Below the pieces are notes generated by a model, which ran no database searches, was not told where the DNA came from, and saw only the letters and a program-made list of their open reading frames with translations. From NCBI RefSeq assembly GCF_029784165.1, contig NC_073696.1, positions 102,106,065 to 102,170,064 on the forward strand: a DNA stretch of 64,000 nucleotides. The letters run 5' to 3'. Source of the stretch: Wyeomyia smithii (Eukaryota; Arthropoda; Insecta; Diptera; Culicidae). This document shows, piece by piece, positions 12,383-23,328 of the stretch. The translations under genes and the position numbers were made by a program. Each line of letters starts with the position of its first letter. The first letter of the stretch is position 1.

Positions 12383-13690
12383 CAGGCAAAATTTTGTCAA
12401 TTTCAAAGTGACCATAACTGTTCGAAAAATTATTCAATTTTGACGCAACCGGTTTAATTTCACTGGCAATGTTTTCTAGTTTTCTAGTAGTACCATGGAA
12501 CGGGGTGAAATTGATCAATTTTTATAACAATTTCTAATTAACTAGCTTCATGTACATATTTCCCAAAATAGTATAATTTTAAAACAAGTACTGGTATGTG
12601 CTCCACTAAACCTCTATGGCTATGGTAAAATTTCTATCGTCTACTTCATGAAAAAAATTCGATAATTCTATAAGGTACTATGAGGTAAATTGGAGTGAAA
12701 TCGATCATCATTGAAATCCATACATTCTTTTGGAAATGTGCTTTTTTTCGATATGCTAAAGATGAATGATGATCTCTGTGCTGAAAAGTATCATTTACAG
12801 CTAGTTTGGAAACGAAAATTACGATATTTCAGGTTAAAATTTGTTTATTTTGGTTCACGAGCTGCTTGTTGCTAAATTTGCTCTTATTGGATCATCTTTA
12901 GACCGATTTCAATTCGGTGTGTTGCAAAAGCTCAAAAACAAGCTCTGAAATTAAAATCTTCGTTGTTTCCTGCGAATTCATCAGTATTTCTTTAATGGTA
13001 TGGAATGATCATTGTTGAAAATAACATTTTTTGAGCTTTTATCAAACTTTACTCAATTCTCCAAATTTAACGTAATTAACCCTCAACTAAGATAATTTTA
13101 AGTAAATTCAATACTAGTTTTTGTTATTTGGAAACATATTTGATCGAATTTGATTGAGTTTTGACTGAGTTAGAAGAATTTTTCGAAAATATGAAAAATT
13201 GCACCGGGCATGCAAGGGTTAACTTTGACAGATATGTGAATCATGTTGCGTTGCGTTTAAGGACACGTCAACATTGCCTAGTGTTGTAAGAGCAATATCT
13301 TTTGATTAGTATTTTTTTATCACGAATTTTCAGGTGATCAATTTCACCCCACTGATCAATTTCACCCCATTCCACGGTATCTATGAAATACACGTGACCA
13401 ACGAACACCGTAAATGTTTCGGATTTTAGGAGTGTGTGTCAATATGTATGAAGTCATTTATATATATTTTCAATAAACTAGAATTCGTTCCGAGTTCATT
13501 GGTACCCAAAAATTGAAAATCCGTATGGGCGTTGTTTTTGGCTGATTTTTTTCTGGTTGGGTATATGGTCATGTATAGTTTGCAGGTAATATTAGAAAAC
13601 TGGGCAACTTTAAGTAAATTGAAACTTGTTGCGTCAAAATTGATTAATTTTTCGTCATTCTAAAATTGGCAAAATTTTGCCTGTCGCAAT
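12383..13690. mobile_element. Inverted-repeat element split by a TA-flanked element
   Basis: About 95 bp at the left (GGCAAAATTTTGTCAATTT ... ATTCAATTTTGACGCAAC) is inverted at 13585-13690 (GTTGCGTCAAAATTGATTAA ... AATTGGCAAAATTTTGCC). The interior left after removing 12493-13377 has no useful frame. It starts about 20 bases after the right end of element X. Confidence 0.65.
12493..13377. mobile_element. TA-flanked element, GGGGTGAAATTGATCA type
   Basis: Inverted ends are CCATGGAACGGGGTGAAATT at the left and CCGTGGAATGGGGTGAAATT read inward from the right, each followed by GATCA. TA dinucleotides flank both (12491-12492, 13378-13379), the Tc1/mariner-pogo target duplication. The core motif recurs inside: GGAGTGAAATCGATCA near 12692, and a second inverted copy beside the right end (13333-13348). 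No transposase frame is visible, so it is a MITE-like, non-autonomous element. Confidence 0.75.
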
Positions 13691-14004
13691 TGTTTTTTCT
13701 ATCCCCTGTATCGTCTAATCATTGTTCCCTTCGTTTCGGAAGTGTATTCGACTGTAGAATAGCCAAATGCTGAAGAAAAATCTACGCACCGCCGGGTGTC
13801 GGCACTACCGTTTGCAACACGGAGCAGCAGCTGCTGGGGCAATATGCTGCAGATAAGCAAGATTCATCTTCGCAGAGTAGAGCGGTTATTTAAGTTTTTT
13901 TTTGATTTTTTTTTACGATTATCGGTTGAATATTTGGACAAAGCTATACCTGGACGGATATTCGGGCCCCTGATGATCCCAAAGCAAAGCCATTGAATCT
14001 TTCT

Positions 14005-15697
14005 TTTAGCCCAAAGCAAAGGCATTGAAAACAATGCAGATTTGTAGGGATCTTGTACGGTTTTCGGCCGTGACCGAAATCACTAAAGTTCGCCCCTATA
14101 AACTCAATGTTTTAGTGACAAGCCTCATGGAAGTAAACGAGATTGCTGTTTGTGAGCTTTTTACGATGGAGTACCACGTGTCAAATCTGACCGTCGAGGA
14201 TCTGCTGAAGGCTAAGACCGGCCGTTTCAAGGATTCAGACTTCAGCCGGTAAAGATACTGGATTGCAAGCAATTGCACTCAGTATCGCTCGACAAGGATA
14301 GATACGCTCAATCATACTCTTTTTGTGTGTCTTTCGTCAGGAATGCTCTGCTGAGCTATGTGCTCATGGACAAGGTTCATCTCACCGTGCGTTTGTTTGT
14401 ACCGCGGGTAAGAAACTGCCACAAGTGCAAGCAGTTGGGTCATACGGCCACCCACGAAGCTTGAGCTTGGTTTGAGCAAAGAAACGCGGTTAATAACGGT
14501 GGTTCGTAAACGAAATTTTGAGATAGCCATCGGTAAGCACTCTTTGGAGCACAGCTAAAAGACTGTGAAATCGTAATGTAGCCAACGAAAGCAACGTCAA
14601 GTCGGTGGTTATTGGATTTTGTCAGGAAGGTATGCTCGGACTCTGCTCCTGCGCGAAACATTGTTCGCGATGCGACTTCGGGTCACGACGCGACAGTATC
14701 ACCTTTTACAATGGCAGAACTTTCAATCGCTCTCCTGCACCTCCAGTCTTGCAACAATAATGCACCTGGTTTCGATAGGAATAAATTCAACTTGTTGAAG
14801 AATCTACCCGGCTTCGACAAGTGGCGCTTAATGAACTTGTTCAATGAGTTCCTGGAGCAAAATATTGTACCGTAGGGTTGGGGGCAAGTGAAAGTAAGTT
14901 CCACCCAAAAGCCGGAACAACCAGCTTTCGATCACAACTCGTATAGGCCGATTGCAATGTTTTCCTGTATCCGGAAATTGATGGAGAAAATGATACTCCG
15001 TCGTTTGCACCAATGGATCGAAATAAATGGTCTACTGTCAGTTACTCGTTTTGGTTGCTTTCAACGGAAAATCAAGTGGCGTATACCAGCAAAGAACAAG
15101 TGACGTCTGTGTTCTTGAACATTAAGGGGGTTTTGATTCTGTCTCTATTAACATTCTTTCGGGAAAACTTTCTCTAATGTTAAACAATTTGTTGGCAGAA
15201 AAGCACATGAATTTCTCGCATGGTGATTCGATAACATTTCGAATTACTGATATGGGTCTATCCCAGGGCTCATGTTTAAGCACGTTTTCTACACTTTTAT
15301 ATAAATGTCTGGCGACTTCATACACGATAAGACAACTTGCATACGACTGTGTGATTTCTATCACACGAGCCAGAACTGAAAATCTGCAAGAGCCGCTGCA
15401 GGTTACGTTGGAAAATTTGTCTGCTTGGGCTTCACAGCTAGGTATCGAATTATTTGTGGAGATTAGAAGACTGAAATACTATTTTTTCAAGAAAGCGCGC
15501 GCGAGCCAGCGAAACAAACTGTCAGGTTTTGGCACCTTATATAAATATCTTGAGGTCTGATTCGACTCGAAAGACACCTGAGGTTGTCATATTAGGTATT
15601 TGATAAAAAAAAATGTCAAAAATGAGTGAATTTTCTCCGGACAGTAACTGGTTCATAGTGGGGAGACCACCCTGGTTTTACCAAACAACGATATTAT
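14005..15697 (+). pseudogene. RT/RNase H-type LINE fossil, segment 1 (ORF1 + RT)
   Basis: Degenerate non-LTR retrotransposon of the Jockey superfamily (I/LOA-like group; exact clade uncertain). ORF1 is recognisable from KTMQICRDLVRF (14027) and ends at a partial zinc knuckle CHKCKQLGHTATH (14420). RT sequence follows almost directly: SPFTMAELSIALL, DHNSYRPIAMFSCIRKLMEK, LSQGSCLS and a damaged catalytic box LAYDCV, where the first Asp of the usual ADD is Tyr. The endonuclease domain between ORF1 and RT is deleted. Several stops and frameshifts break it. It stops abruptly near 15697, where an antisense RTE-like LINE begins; the same element resumes at 16899, 18796 and 21016. Confidence 0.8.
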
Positions 15698-16898
15698 TGG
15701 TCGCTTACCTTACCTTACCAGCCAGCTCCAGGCCGAAGTGTCCCTTTGCTATTCGAAGAAGTCGTCTCTATTCAAACCGGTCCATGGCTGTAGCTCGCCA
15801 GCCACGCCGTCTGCGGAGGCCCCGTAGGTTGTCTTCCACTTGATCGAGCCACCTTGCTCGCTGCACGACCCGTCGCCTCGTTATCAAGAACCATTTTCAC
15901 CGGGTTGTCGTCCGACATCCTAAGGACATGCCCAGCCCACCGTAGTCTCCCGATTTTCGCCCTTAGAACGATGAGTGCCATGATCCATCTTCCATCTGTA
16001 CTCCACTGGTACGCAGTGTTTTATAGATGGTTAACTTCGTGCTGCGGCGGATTTCATCCGAGCGGAGCGTCCTCCGGAGTCCAAAGTAGGCACATTTTCC
16101 TGCCATGAGGCGTCGACGAACTTCTCTGCTGGTGTCGTTATCAGCAGTCACCAGTGAGCCCAGGTACACGAACTCGTCTACCACCTCGATTTCATCACCG
16201 CTAACATGAATTCTTGGCGGCAAGTTTATACTGTTTTCTCTTGAACCTCTTCCTCTTATGAACTTAGTTTTCGATGCATTCATGGCCATTCGTCCAGCTT
16301 CAGCCTTCAGTCTGATGAACGTTACCGTCATCTCAGGCGTTCGTGCTACAATATCAATGTCATCGGCGAAGCCAAAGAGCTGAACAGACCTTCTAAATAT
16401 CGTGCCACTCGTGTCGATACCTCCCTTCCAAAGCGATGTTGAATAGCATGCACGATAATCCATCACGGTGCCGTAACTCTCTACGAGATTCGAAGGGACT
16501 TGAGAGTGTCCCCGAAACTCGAACTACGCACATCGCCCGATCCACCGTCGACTTGACCAACCGTGTCAGTTTATCCGTAAAACCGTAATCGTGTATAATC
16601 TGCCATAGCTGATCTCGATCGATTGTGTCGTATGCCGATTTAAAATTGATGAACAAACGATGTTTGGGCACGTTATACTCACGGCACCTCTGTAGGACCT
16701 GCTGTACCGCGAATATTTGGTCCGTGGTGGCGCAGGCACCCATAAAATCTCGCTTGGTAGTGCCCCACGAATTCCCTTACAAACGGTGATAGTTGACGGC
16801 ACAGAATTTGAGAGAGTACCTTGTAGGCGGCGCTCAGCAACGTTATTGCGCGGTAGTTGCAGCAATCCAACTTCCGCGTCGCTGCGAACACCCATTAA
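15698..16898 (-). pseudogene. RTE-like LINE, 5'-truncated copy inserted antisense
   Basis: Minus-strand reverse transcriptase of an RTE-like LINE (clade by resemblance only). From 16891 downward: NYRAITLLSAAYKVLSQILC, TTDQIFAVQQVLQRC, FINFKSAYDTIDRDQLW, LLFGFADDIDIV-type catalytic box (here VQLFGFADDIDIV, both Asp intact), INASKTK-like motif NASKTKFIRGRG, FVYLGSLVTADND, and the C-terminal GRLRWAGHVLRMSDDNP. Frameshifts separate these. The 3' end carries the short tandem tail GGTAAGGTAAGGTAAG (complement at 15702-15717), as RTE-type elements often have. The 5' end is truncated at about 16898, where the host LINE resumes in frame. About 20 host codons are missing, so the insertion came with a small target deletion; no duplication is seen. 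Confidence 0.8.
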
Positions 16899-17167
16899 TT
16901 AAAGTTGGAACGATTGCAATATCGTTGTTTACGCATTGCCTTAGGTTGCATGAATTCGACCCATACGATGAGTTTGGAAGTTTCGGCGACCGTTCTCCCA
17001 TTGAAAGACCGATGAAATGTGAGGTTTAAACCCCTTGGTAATTGCAAGTTACGATAGGCTTGGTGAACTTCATTCTCAAGCCCGTTTTATGACTGTGTAT
17101 TTCAATCACATGTCCCAAGGTATAAATCCTTCCTCATACATCTACAATCGTTGCAACTTGTTAGATA
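16899..17167 (+). pseudogene. RT/RNase H-type LINE fossil, segment 2
   Basis: Plus-strand connector region between RT and RNase H of the LINE begun at 14005. Readable stretches are KLERLQYRCLRIALGCM, STHTMSLEVSATVLPLKDR and, after a frameshift, NPLVIASYDRLGELHSQARF. It ends at NLLDT at a TA dinucleotide (17166-17167), where a DNA element is inserted; the next codon continues at 18796. Confidence 0.75.
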
Positions 17168-18795
17168 CCGTCTGCCGGGGTGAGATTAAGCCACGGGGGT
17201 GAGATTGAGCCAAAACGGGAAATGTTTGTATGTTAAATTACTTGAGATTTCCAAAACCTAATACCTCAAATTCAATACTTTATGAAACATGACATATTTA
17301 TTCACAACTTAAAATGGAATATAGATAATATCAGTGAACTGTTTCGCTTAAAGAATGTTTCAAAGTACAGGGTGAAAAACATGCGCAAATAACGTTATTC
17401 AAAATTGTCCCAGGAAAACCAACCCGATCAAGAAATCACATCAACTTACTGCTCAGTTGGTACGTTAGGATGTCGTCTCCAATGTGTTGAGGAAATATTA
17501 TGCATTGAACCTGTTCCGGCTCAGAAAATAATGTTTCTCCAAACTGTACACTTTTCGAGCCCTTTTGGGGTGAGATTGTGCCAAGCTGTATTTAACGGCA
17601 CACTGTGCGGAATTCACATTCACGACAAAATTATTTCAGTATACACCAAAACACTTGCATTGTTTACATAGGAAATGTTTTTTTTCCACTGCATAAGGTA
17701 TGTTGTCTAGCTGTGGTATTCTTTGAAATAATGACCAAAAGCTTGAGATGCTTACTGTTCTCAATTTTCAGATGGAAATTTTCAATGATTGATATTACTT
17801 ATGGAACGTAACAAAATTTTGTACACCAATTCTATATTTTTTTTTTTATTCTCGTTTATTTTCCGTCGGTTTAGTTCCGCCACTGTTGTGGCCAATCACC
17901 GACGCCCAGGGAGGCGACTCCACACCCAGGATCCTAACTCACGACCCGTTTATTAACGGACCGGCGCCAACGGCTTTACTTCCTCATGCGATGGAAGGCG
18001 TGATCCCAGAGATTTTTCGCCTCAGAAAATCTCCCGGTGTCGGCTAGGATTGAATCTAGACCAGTTGGGTTGGTTGTGAGTGGATCACGCCACCTCACAA
18101 CCATCGACACCTATGTCGGCGGTGGGATTCGAACCCAGGCGTCGAGCGTGGTTGACGGAGACGTTACCAACCACACTAGGCCCCCGCTCCACCAATTCTA
18201 TATAAACTGATGACTTTTAAAGAGAAAAAGGTGGGTTGTGGGTACGTTTCCAGAGGTTTTGAGATCTCCAATGGAATATACCTACAGTTGTCAATGACAC
18301 ATAATAATTGAAACCAAAAGTCTTCTCAAACTTCATGTCCTAACGTTTTCCCTTTTTAGGCTACCTGGAGACGCCACTATGTGTTCAGAGACTGTCTCGA
18401 AGCCACGATCTCATAACTAATTACTCTATGCATCAATTTGATCTAGCCATACATTTTTCTATAATTCATATGAAACATAGTTTCTGATCAACCCCCTAAA
18501 GCCCCTTAATAGTCCACGTTGTTCATGGTCGTCCCTATACTTACTGTTATTAAATTCAACTTTTTGTTTTTGGCACAATCTCACCCCATAGAAGGGGTGA
18601 GATTGAGCCAAAGCTCATGTATTTTTAGCAAAATTATAGTTTGTTGTAACTCAACCATATTTGTTGTAGTTGTTAACAAAACATTCTAGAATGCATTGGT
18701 GTATTTTGGATCGAATTCTTTGCTTGAATGTGTGCGTTACAAGCTTGAGAACAAAAAAGCATCATTTTTTGGCACAATCTCACCCCGGATGACGG
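17168..18795. mobile_element. TA-flanked element, GGGGTGAGATTGAGCCA type, carrying a SINE
   Basis: Inverted ends: CCGTCTGCCGGGGTGAGATT at the left and CCGTCATCCGGGGTGAGATT read inward from the right. TA flanks both (17166-17167, 18796-18797). Excising the element with one TA restores the host LINE sequence GATACTTCT. The core GGGGTGAGATTRWGCCA occurs six times: near 17178, 17204, 17567, an inverted/direct back-to-back pair at 18573-18612, and 18775. No transposase is recognised. A 353-bp SINE with its own duplication lies inside at 17838-18190. Confidence 0.8.
17838..18190 (-). mobile_element. tRNA-headed SINE, family C, full copy with 13-14 bp TSD
   Basis: On the minus strand it starts GGAGCGGGGGCCTAGTGTGG (A-box-like CTAGTGTGGTTGG) with B-box GGTTCGAATCCC about 45 bases on. 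The body includes an inverted pair around GGTTGTGAGGTGGCGTGATC, and the element ends in an A-rich tail (poly-T on plus at 17838-17847). The duplication ACCAATTCTATAT occurs at 17825-17837 and 18191-18203. It looks complete and relatively young, inserted into the TA-flanked element. Family name not assigned. Confidence 0.85.
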
Positions 18796-19215
18796 TACTT
18801 CTAATTCTATTGTGTTTTCGATACATCCATGATAAAAGAAACTTGTTAAATCCCGGATCATTTACGCGTACAGCAGATCCCTAAAATATTTTCCAAAAAA
18901 TATAGAAATATCAACTGCGACAATGCGTTTTATACTGACGGATCACTTCTCGATAATATTAGGTCCACTGGCTTCGGTATCTTTGAAAATAATTTAACCG
19001 TCGTCTTCAAGCACAATAATCCTGCTTCTGCAATTGAGTATACTTTAGAGACTATCGGAAAAACGCCCACGGACCATTATTGTTTCGTTACGGACAGTCT
19101 CTATTGAGGATTTCCGTATTTCCTAGGGAAAATACGGGGACATTTGAGTGCTTAATCCGAAAAATCTTCTCAGATTACCTCAGTGTGGGTCCCTCCTTAT
19201 TGTTCCATTCCGGGC
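18796..19215 (+). pseudogene. RT/RNase H-type LINE fossil, segment 3 (RNase H)
   Basis: Continues the LINE after the TA element. IPDHLRVQQIPKIFSKKYRN leads into an RNase H domain with the first catalytic motif FYTDGSLL (Asp present), then IEYTL (Glu), VTDSL (Asp), and after a stop and frameshift FLGKIRGHLSA and WVPPYCSIPGN. The last motif normally reads WVPSHCSIPGN; the conserved His is Tyr here. It breaks at IPGN, where a C/G-tract-bounded insertion starts, and resumes at 21016. Confidence 0.8.
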
Positions 19216-19440
19216 AACTAAGAAAAATTTCTAGGGGGGGCTAGTTTTCATGTATGTCATTTTAAAAAAGAGAAAAAAGAGTTTATATATGCTTATTTAA
19301 TAACGCTTAAGATAGTATCGTAAAAGCAGAAACAAATCACTTAGGGATAGAATCTCCGAAGATGTACTGAATATCTTGAACACACCGTCAACGCCAAGCT
19401 CTTTCAGCAACACTGATTCGTTATTGAGGAGAGCCAGATT

Positions 19441-20810
19441 TGGTAAACGGCTGGGCAGTGTTTTTTAACAGTTCACCCGTACTAGTTAGATTAAAATAGA
19501 GCCCAGTGTGGTTCAAGGCATAATGCCCTATTCCTACCTCCACGTGGTACCGACTGGGATACGAGCAACCAAGGAAAAACCGGTGAACCGGTGGGAACTT
19601 GGTCGTATGCTGACAGGAAGGGGTAGTTGTTCTCCTTAGAGAGCAGCTTGTCTGCGCGTCTACCCCACAGGCTAGGGGCGGCTCAAACAGCGACTGATCC
19701 GGACCGGACGGTTGAACTATGAAATACGGCACATCTATGGCGGCAGCTCCGTCGCGAGACTAGGCATCGCATCCCTAGTAAGGCAGCATACTAAAATCAA
19801 CATACTACGGAGAATCAAGAATTCAAAACCCAGCCGACGATTATTTCGTCGCAGGCAGACGAAGACGCAGACGAAGCAAATATTTGCTATTTTTTAATAC
19901 AGAATTTATTTTGTGCAAATAAAAATCGTACCAAAAATAGCAAATATTTGCGTCGTCTAATACCTGCTTAAGGACGACGATTAGAAGCTCAGTACATGTA
20001 ACAGTAGATCGCTTAACGACCCGGATCCCGGATAGTTGCGCTCCAGGAGCTTTGACGGAAAGGAGAGAAGGTACGGTGGATTTGTGGCCGCAAAGCACGA
20101 TAGCTGCTCGCGTAGAGACATCAAGATCGTCGTTGGGGACATGAACGGAAGGAAAGACTTATATAAGCCGGTTATCGGCCCGCACAGCCTGCTATGCACC
20201 AACTTCGCAGCTTCCCGCGGATTAGCAGTCCAAAGTCCTTTCTTTCCTCGACCAACGTGCAGCAAAACAAATTGACCACGTTCTCAACGACGGCCCGTTC
20301 TTCTCAGACATTAAGAACGGTGATGATCGGACATGACCACTTCGATACAAAAAACTACAAAACCCTGATATAACAGGTAGTCCTCTACGGAAGTCCTTTT
20401 GGTGTTTTCGAACAGAAGGTGCCTATCGGCGAACAGAAGGTGACTATCTACGGTGGAGCACAAGCGGACGACGGATAATGGCGACAGCGCATGAACCATG
20501 AGCTACAAGCGCTGCTTGGAGAGAACCCCATTGCACACCTGGCGAAAGACAACAGGTTGCGGTGGGCCGGTCACATCGTAAGAATGCCGGACGACAACCC
20601 TGTGAAATCACTTCTCTTCAGCAACCCTACCGGCACAAGAAATTAAAGGGCGCAGCGTGCATGATGGCTCGACCAGATCGAAAGAGAATTGCGAGTGATG
20701 AGACGTCTGGGGAACGGGTGAAACACAGCCCAAAACCAAGTAAAATGGCGACTTCTTGATACATCACGAGTTATTACAGCTCTCGTCTGACTGGTAAGGT
20801 GAGTAAGAGA
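19441..20810 (+). pseudogene. RTE-like LINE, internally deleted copy 2
   Basis: The 5' region starting GGTAAACGGCTGGGCAGT and the block CCTATTCCTACC...GGGATACG...ACCAAG match the third copy at 53397. An endonuclease fragment follows: IKIVVGDMNGRKDLY, PVIGPHSLL, NFAASRGLAVQS (about 20125-20240). The reverse transcriptase is deleted; the sequence then jumps to the C-terminus, LRWAGHIVRMPDDNPVKS (20559), and the 3' end CTGGTAAGGTGAGTAAG (20789). The site TTCGCAGC at 20204-20211 is the empty counterpart of the hAT-like insertion at 56223. Confidence 0.75.
19870..19957. mobile_element. Tiny hairpin MITE-like insertion
   Basis: GACGAAGCAAATATTTGCTA at the left is inverted at the right (TAGCAAATATTTGCGTCGTC) around a 37-base AT-rich spacer. 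It lies inside the 5' part of RTE-like copy 2 and has no counterpart in the third copy. Confidence 0.55.
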
Positions 20811-21015
20811 GCAAGGGTTGAGAATCGATTCTGGGTGCAGAGCTAGTTCTTAGCCAATGAATGACGACATCTCAATTTGTGCTGATTTTGATGCTCTGAT
20901 AAGTAATATGGAATGTAGATATATTGAATACAATCATTCTCTGGGAAATTCTAGGGGGGGCTAAACACTTTCTAGGGGGGGCTGAAGCCCCCCCTAGCCC
21001 CCCCGTAGTTGCGCC

Positions 21016-21245
21016 CATGCTTTTGGCTAAGGTGGGTTCAACAAACGGTGATATTTACTATAGACCAAATGCTGACAATCAATTTTTAAAATTTTCACAT
21101 CAGAGTACACTTGTCAACTGGCACACCTCGTGGGATAAGGGAGAATTGGGAATGTGGCTAAACAGCATCATCTCCAAGGTTTCGGGGGTAGGATGTAGGA
21201 CGAGTTTTAATTCGCGTGACGTCTCGGCTTATGGCCCCTACCACA
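21016..21245 (+). pseudogene. RT/RNase H-type LINE fossil, segment 4 (C-terminus)
   Basis: After the C/G-tract insertion the LINE continues: LAKVGSTNGDIYYRP, LVNWHTSWDKGELGMWLNSI, and after a frameshift a DVGRVLIRVTSRLM stretch. This is the region downstream of RNase H. Similarity fades near 21245. Together the four segments keep about 2.6 kb of one LINE over 7.2 kb of genome. Confidence 0.7.
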
Positions 21246-22360
21246 GAAGACGAGGCGAGCAAAATGTTGCATTGGATATGTTGCATATATAACATAAAAA
21301 TATAATTATCCTGTTTTTACCGTTCTTTCATGTTATTCAAAAGTTTTATAGAAAATACTTTACCGATCTCATTGCTACGTCTGGAATTAATTTGATTGGG
21401 GTTATCGCAGTTCAAGTATTTATATTTTGTTACGAAATGTAATAACCCCACTTGGAACAGTGATTGATTTCAGAGAAATCGAAGACTGCATAGCAATGTC
21501 AGGCCAATTTTTACTTCGCGTAAAAACTTACTACAAATGTTCTAAAATCTGATTATTTTCTATTTTGAATCTTATTTTCGGTTTTGCTGGGGTACAGTAC
21601 AAAATATAAATTTTGCTCATTGCTTCACGCCAAATTTTCAAACATAAGTCAATTTAATCCTTTGAATGTTTCCTTGATGCGGAGCGTTGTCGGATATGTA
21701 AGCTAAGGTTAACACCGTCTAAAACGAAACTATTTATTCATGCTTCTTTACTAAAACTGTATTTTACATTCTCAATAAAAACTGGTGACAGTTCCAGAGT
21801 GTTGTGTGGAATACAATCGACGCTACACGCAACGGTGGCCTGAACATACTCTGATTGTCTCTCGAACAAAGTTTCTATCTTTATTATTATCCGTAAAAAT
21901 CACTCAATCACTGTTGGTCAGTTATCCAGTTCCGTTACAATATGTTAAAATTTAGTTTACGCATACATCACAATTTTCGTCTAAATTTAAATAATAAATT
22001 TGGCCGAAAGGGTTTCTTTTTTGTAATTACAAATAAAAACATTGGTCTAAAATATTAAATTTTAGGTGTAAATATACTGCTGTGTGCTTTGTAAATATAA
22101 GTTAAAATTTTCGATTCTTCAAAATCACTAATTTTTCTAACTAACTTTTTCAACTCAATTAGATCACAATTTATTTTTGTTTGATTAAATATTAGATTTT
22201 CCACAGTTCAAAAATCGTTTGCAGCAATGTTTTTTGTTTTTCTCTCGACACGTTTGTTTCGATTTTAAAGCAGCTTGGCTGCATAATTGGCTTTCATCAT
22301 ATTGTTTTGAAAGGATACAGTTTCTGTTTTGTCAATATTGATAGTTGAGTCAAGGCAGAC
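21246..22360. other. AT-rich region, no gene recognised
   Basis: No coding segment, inverted termini or tRNA-like sequence was recognised. It lies 3' of lowfat (minus strand), so it could hold downstream sequence of that gene. Confidence 0.5.
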
Positions 22361-22392
22361 ATGAACAATTACGGCTCGATCACCGGGTGGAC
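22361..22392 (+). other. Candidate short first coding exon (weak)
   Basis: ATG in good context (GGCAGACATGA) opens MNNYGSITGW and runs straight into a consensus donor ACGTAAGT at 22391. This resembles a short first coding exon of a plus-strand gene, but no downstream exon was found in the window and the peptide is not recognised. A chance match is quite possible. Confidence 0.22.
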
Positions 22393-22961
22393 GTAAGTAA
22401 AGCTGTTAGTTGTATTTACAAATTGTTTGCGTTGGTTTTGTGTGTTACGTACTAAACTATGCTACCACTTGATTAATTATATAGATGGGGATATCGTGTA
22501 GATTGTGTTTCGATATTACCATAATTGTATAGTAAAACTAAAAGTAACAGGAATAGGTTCTGAGGAAGATAACGCAAAGAAATAGTCAACTAGTGAACAA
22601 ATAAACCCCACCACCAATTATAATCACTGTCCACGGATACCGGCTATGGAATGTTACTGTTAAATTGAATGAGAGTATGCAATAAATCACATTTACTTGA
22701 GCTTATGTTCTGGTTGTTTGTCATGGATTAAAAGCTACATGCAAATAAATCCTTGCTGCTTGATTCGTTTGTTTCTATCATAAAACTATATATCAAACAA
22801 AAAACGTAATCATTAATGCATAAAAACAAATCCATTAAATAATAAGGAATTTTTATACGGCATTGTTTCAAATAGAAATTCGAAACCAATGTCAAGCATT
22901 AATTCGTCATCAATCAAGAATTTCACCCCACCTAACGTTATGCGATTACGGAAGCTGTAGT

Positions 22962-23328
22962 TCAACTATTGATATTGCTGCCACCATTCAATTGGTTGTG
23001 CGCCATTTGGAGGATGTCCTTCTTCTCCTTCGGGAACCGTAGCTCTCTTCCAGCCAACCGGGCAGTCTCTAGTTCTCGTTCGGCAATCGCCAGTTCCCTA
23101 CTCAGTAATCCGGGATTTTCGTGTTCTCGTTCTATCCAGTCCAGAGCCATTTGCTGTCGCATTTCGTCGTCCAGTGAACGGTTGGAGTAATGCGCGACAA
23201 CCTCCTGCCGGGAGCATTGCCTCTCGCGCATAGCTTTCAGAGATCCGTTCCAATGGAGCAGCTGGAAAACGGTCATCAACTCCTGGAACTCGAGCATTGT
23301 TCGACCTTTGTTGGTTTCCAACATGAAT
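22962..23328 (-). CDS. lft: lowfat coding exon 4 (C-terminal)
   Basis: 367 nt including TGA. Acceptor CTCTCCCAG|ATTCATG. Carries the most conserved block, MLETNKGRTMLEFQELMTVF, and the charged helix near the end (RELAIAERELETARLAGREL). It ends in a Gly/Asn/Ser tail. Confidence 0.95.

Larger units (their letters stand above)
19222..21015. mobile_element. C/G-tract-bounded insertion carrying an RTE-like LINE
   Basis: Bounded in the host LINE by TTTCTAGGGGGGGCTAG at the left and CTAGCCCCCCCGTAGTTGCG at the right, which are partly inverted. A direct TTCTAGGGGGGGCT appears twice near the right end (20948, 20970) next to an inverted AGCCCCCCCTAGCCCC. Between lies a second-hand RTE-like LINE (19441-20810). 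The identity of the outer element is unknown. The host frame lost only a few codons at the junction. Confidence 0.55.

Noticed and set aside
15772..15981. Independent 69-codon gene on the minus strand
   Set aside because: GRLRWAGHVLRMSDDNP is the C-terminal motif of the RTE-like LINE, so it belongs to that pseudogene.
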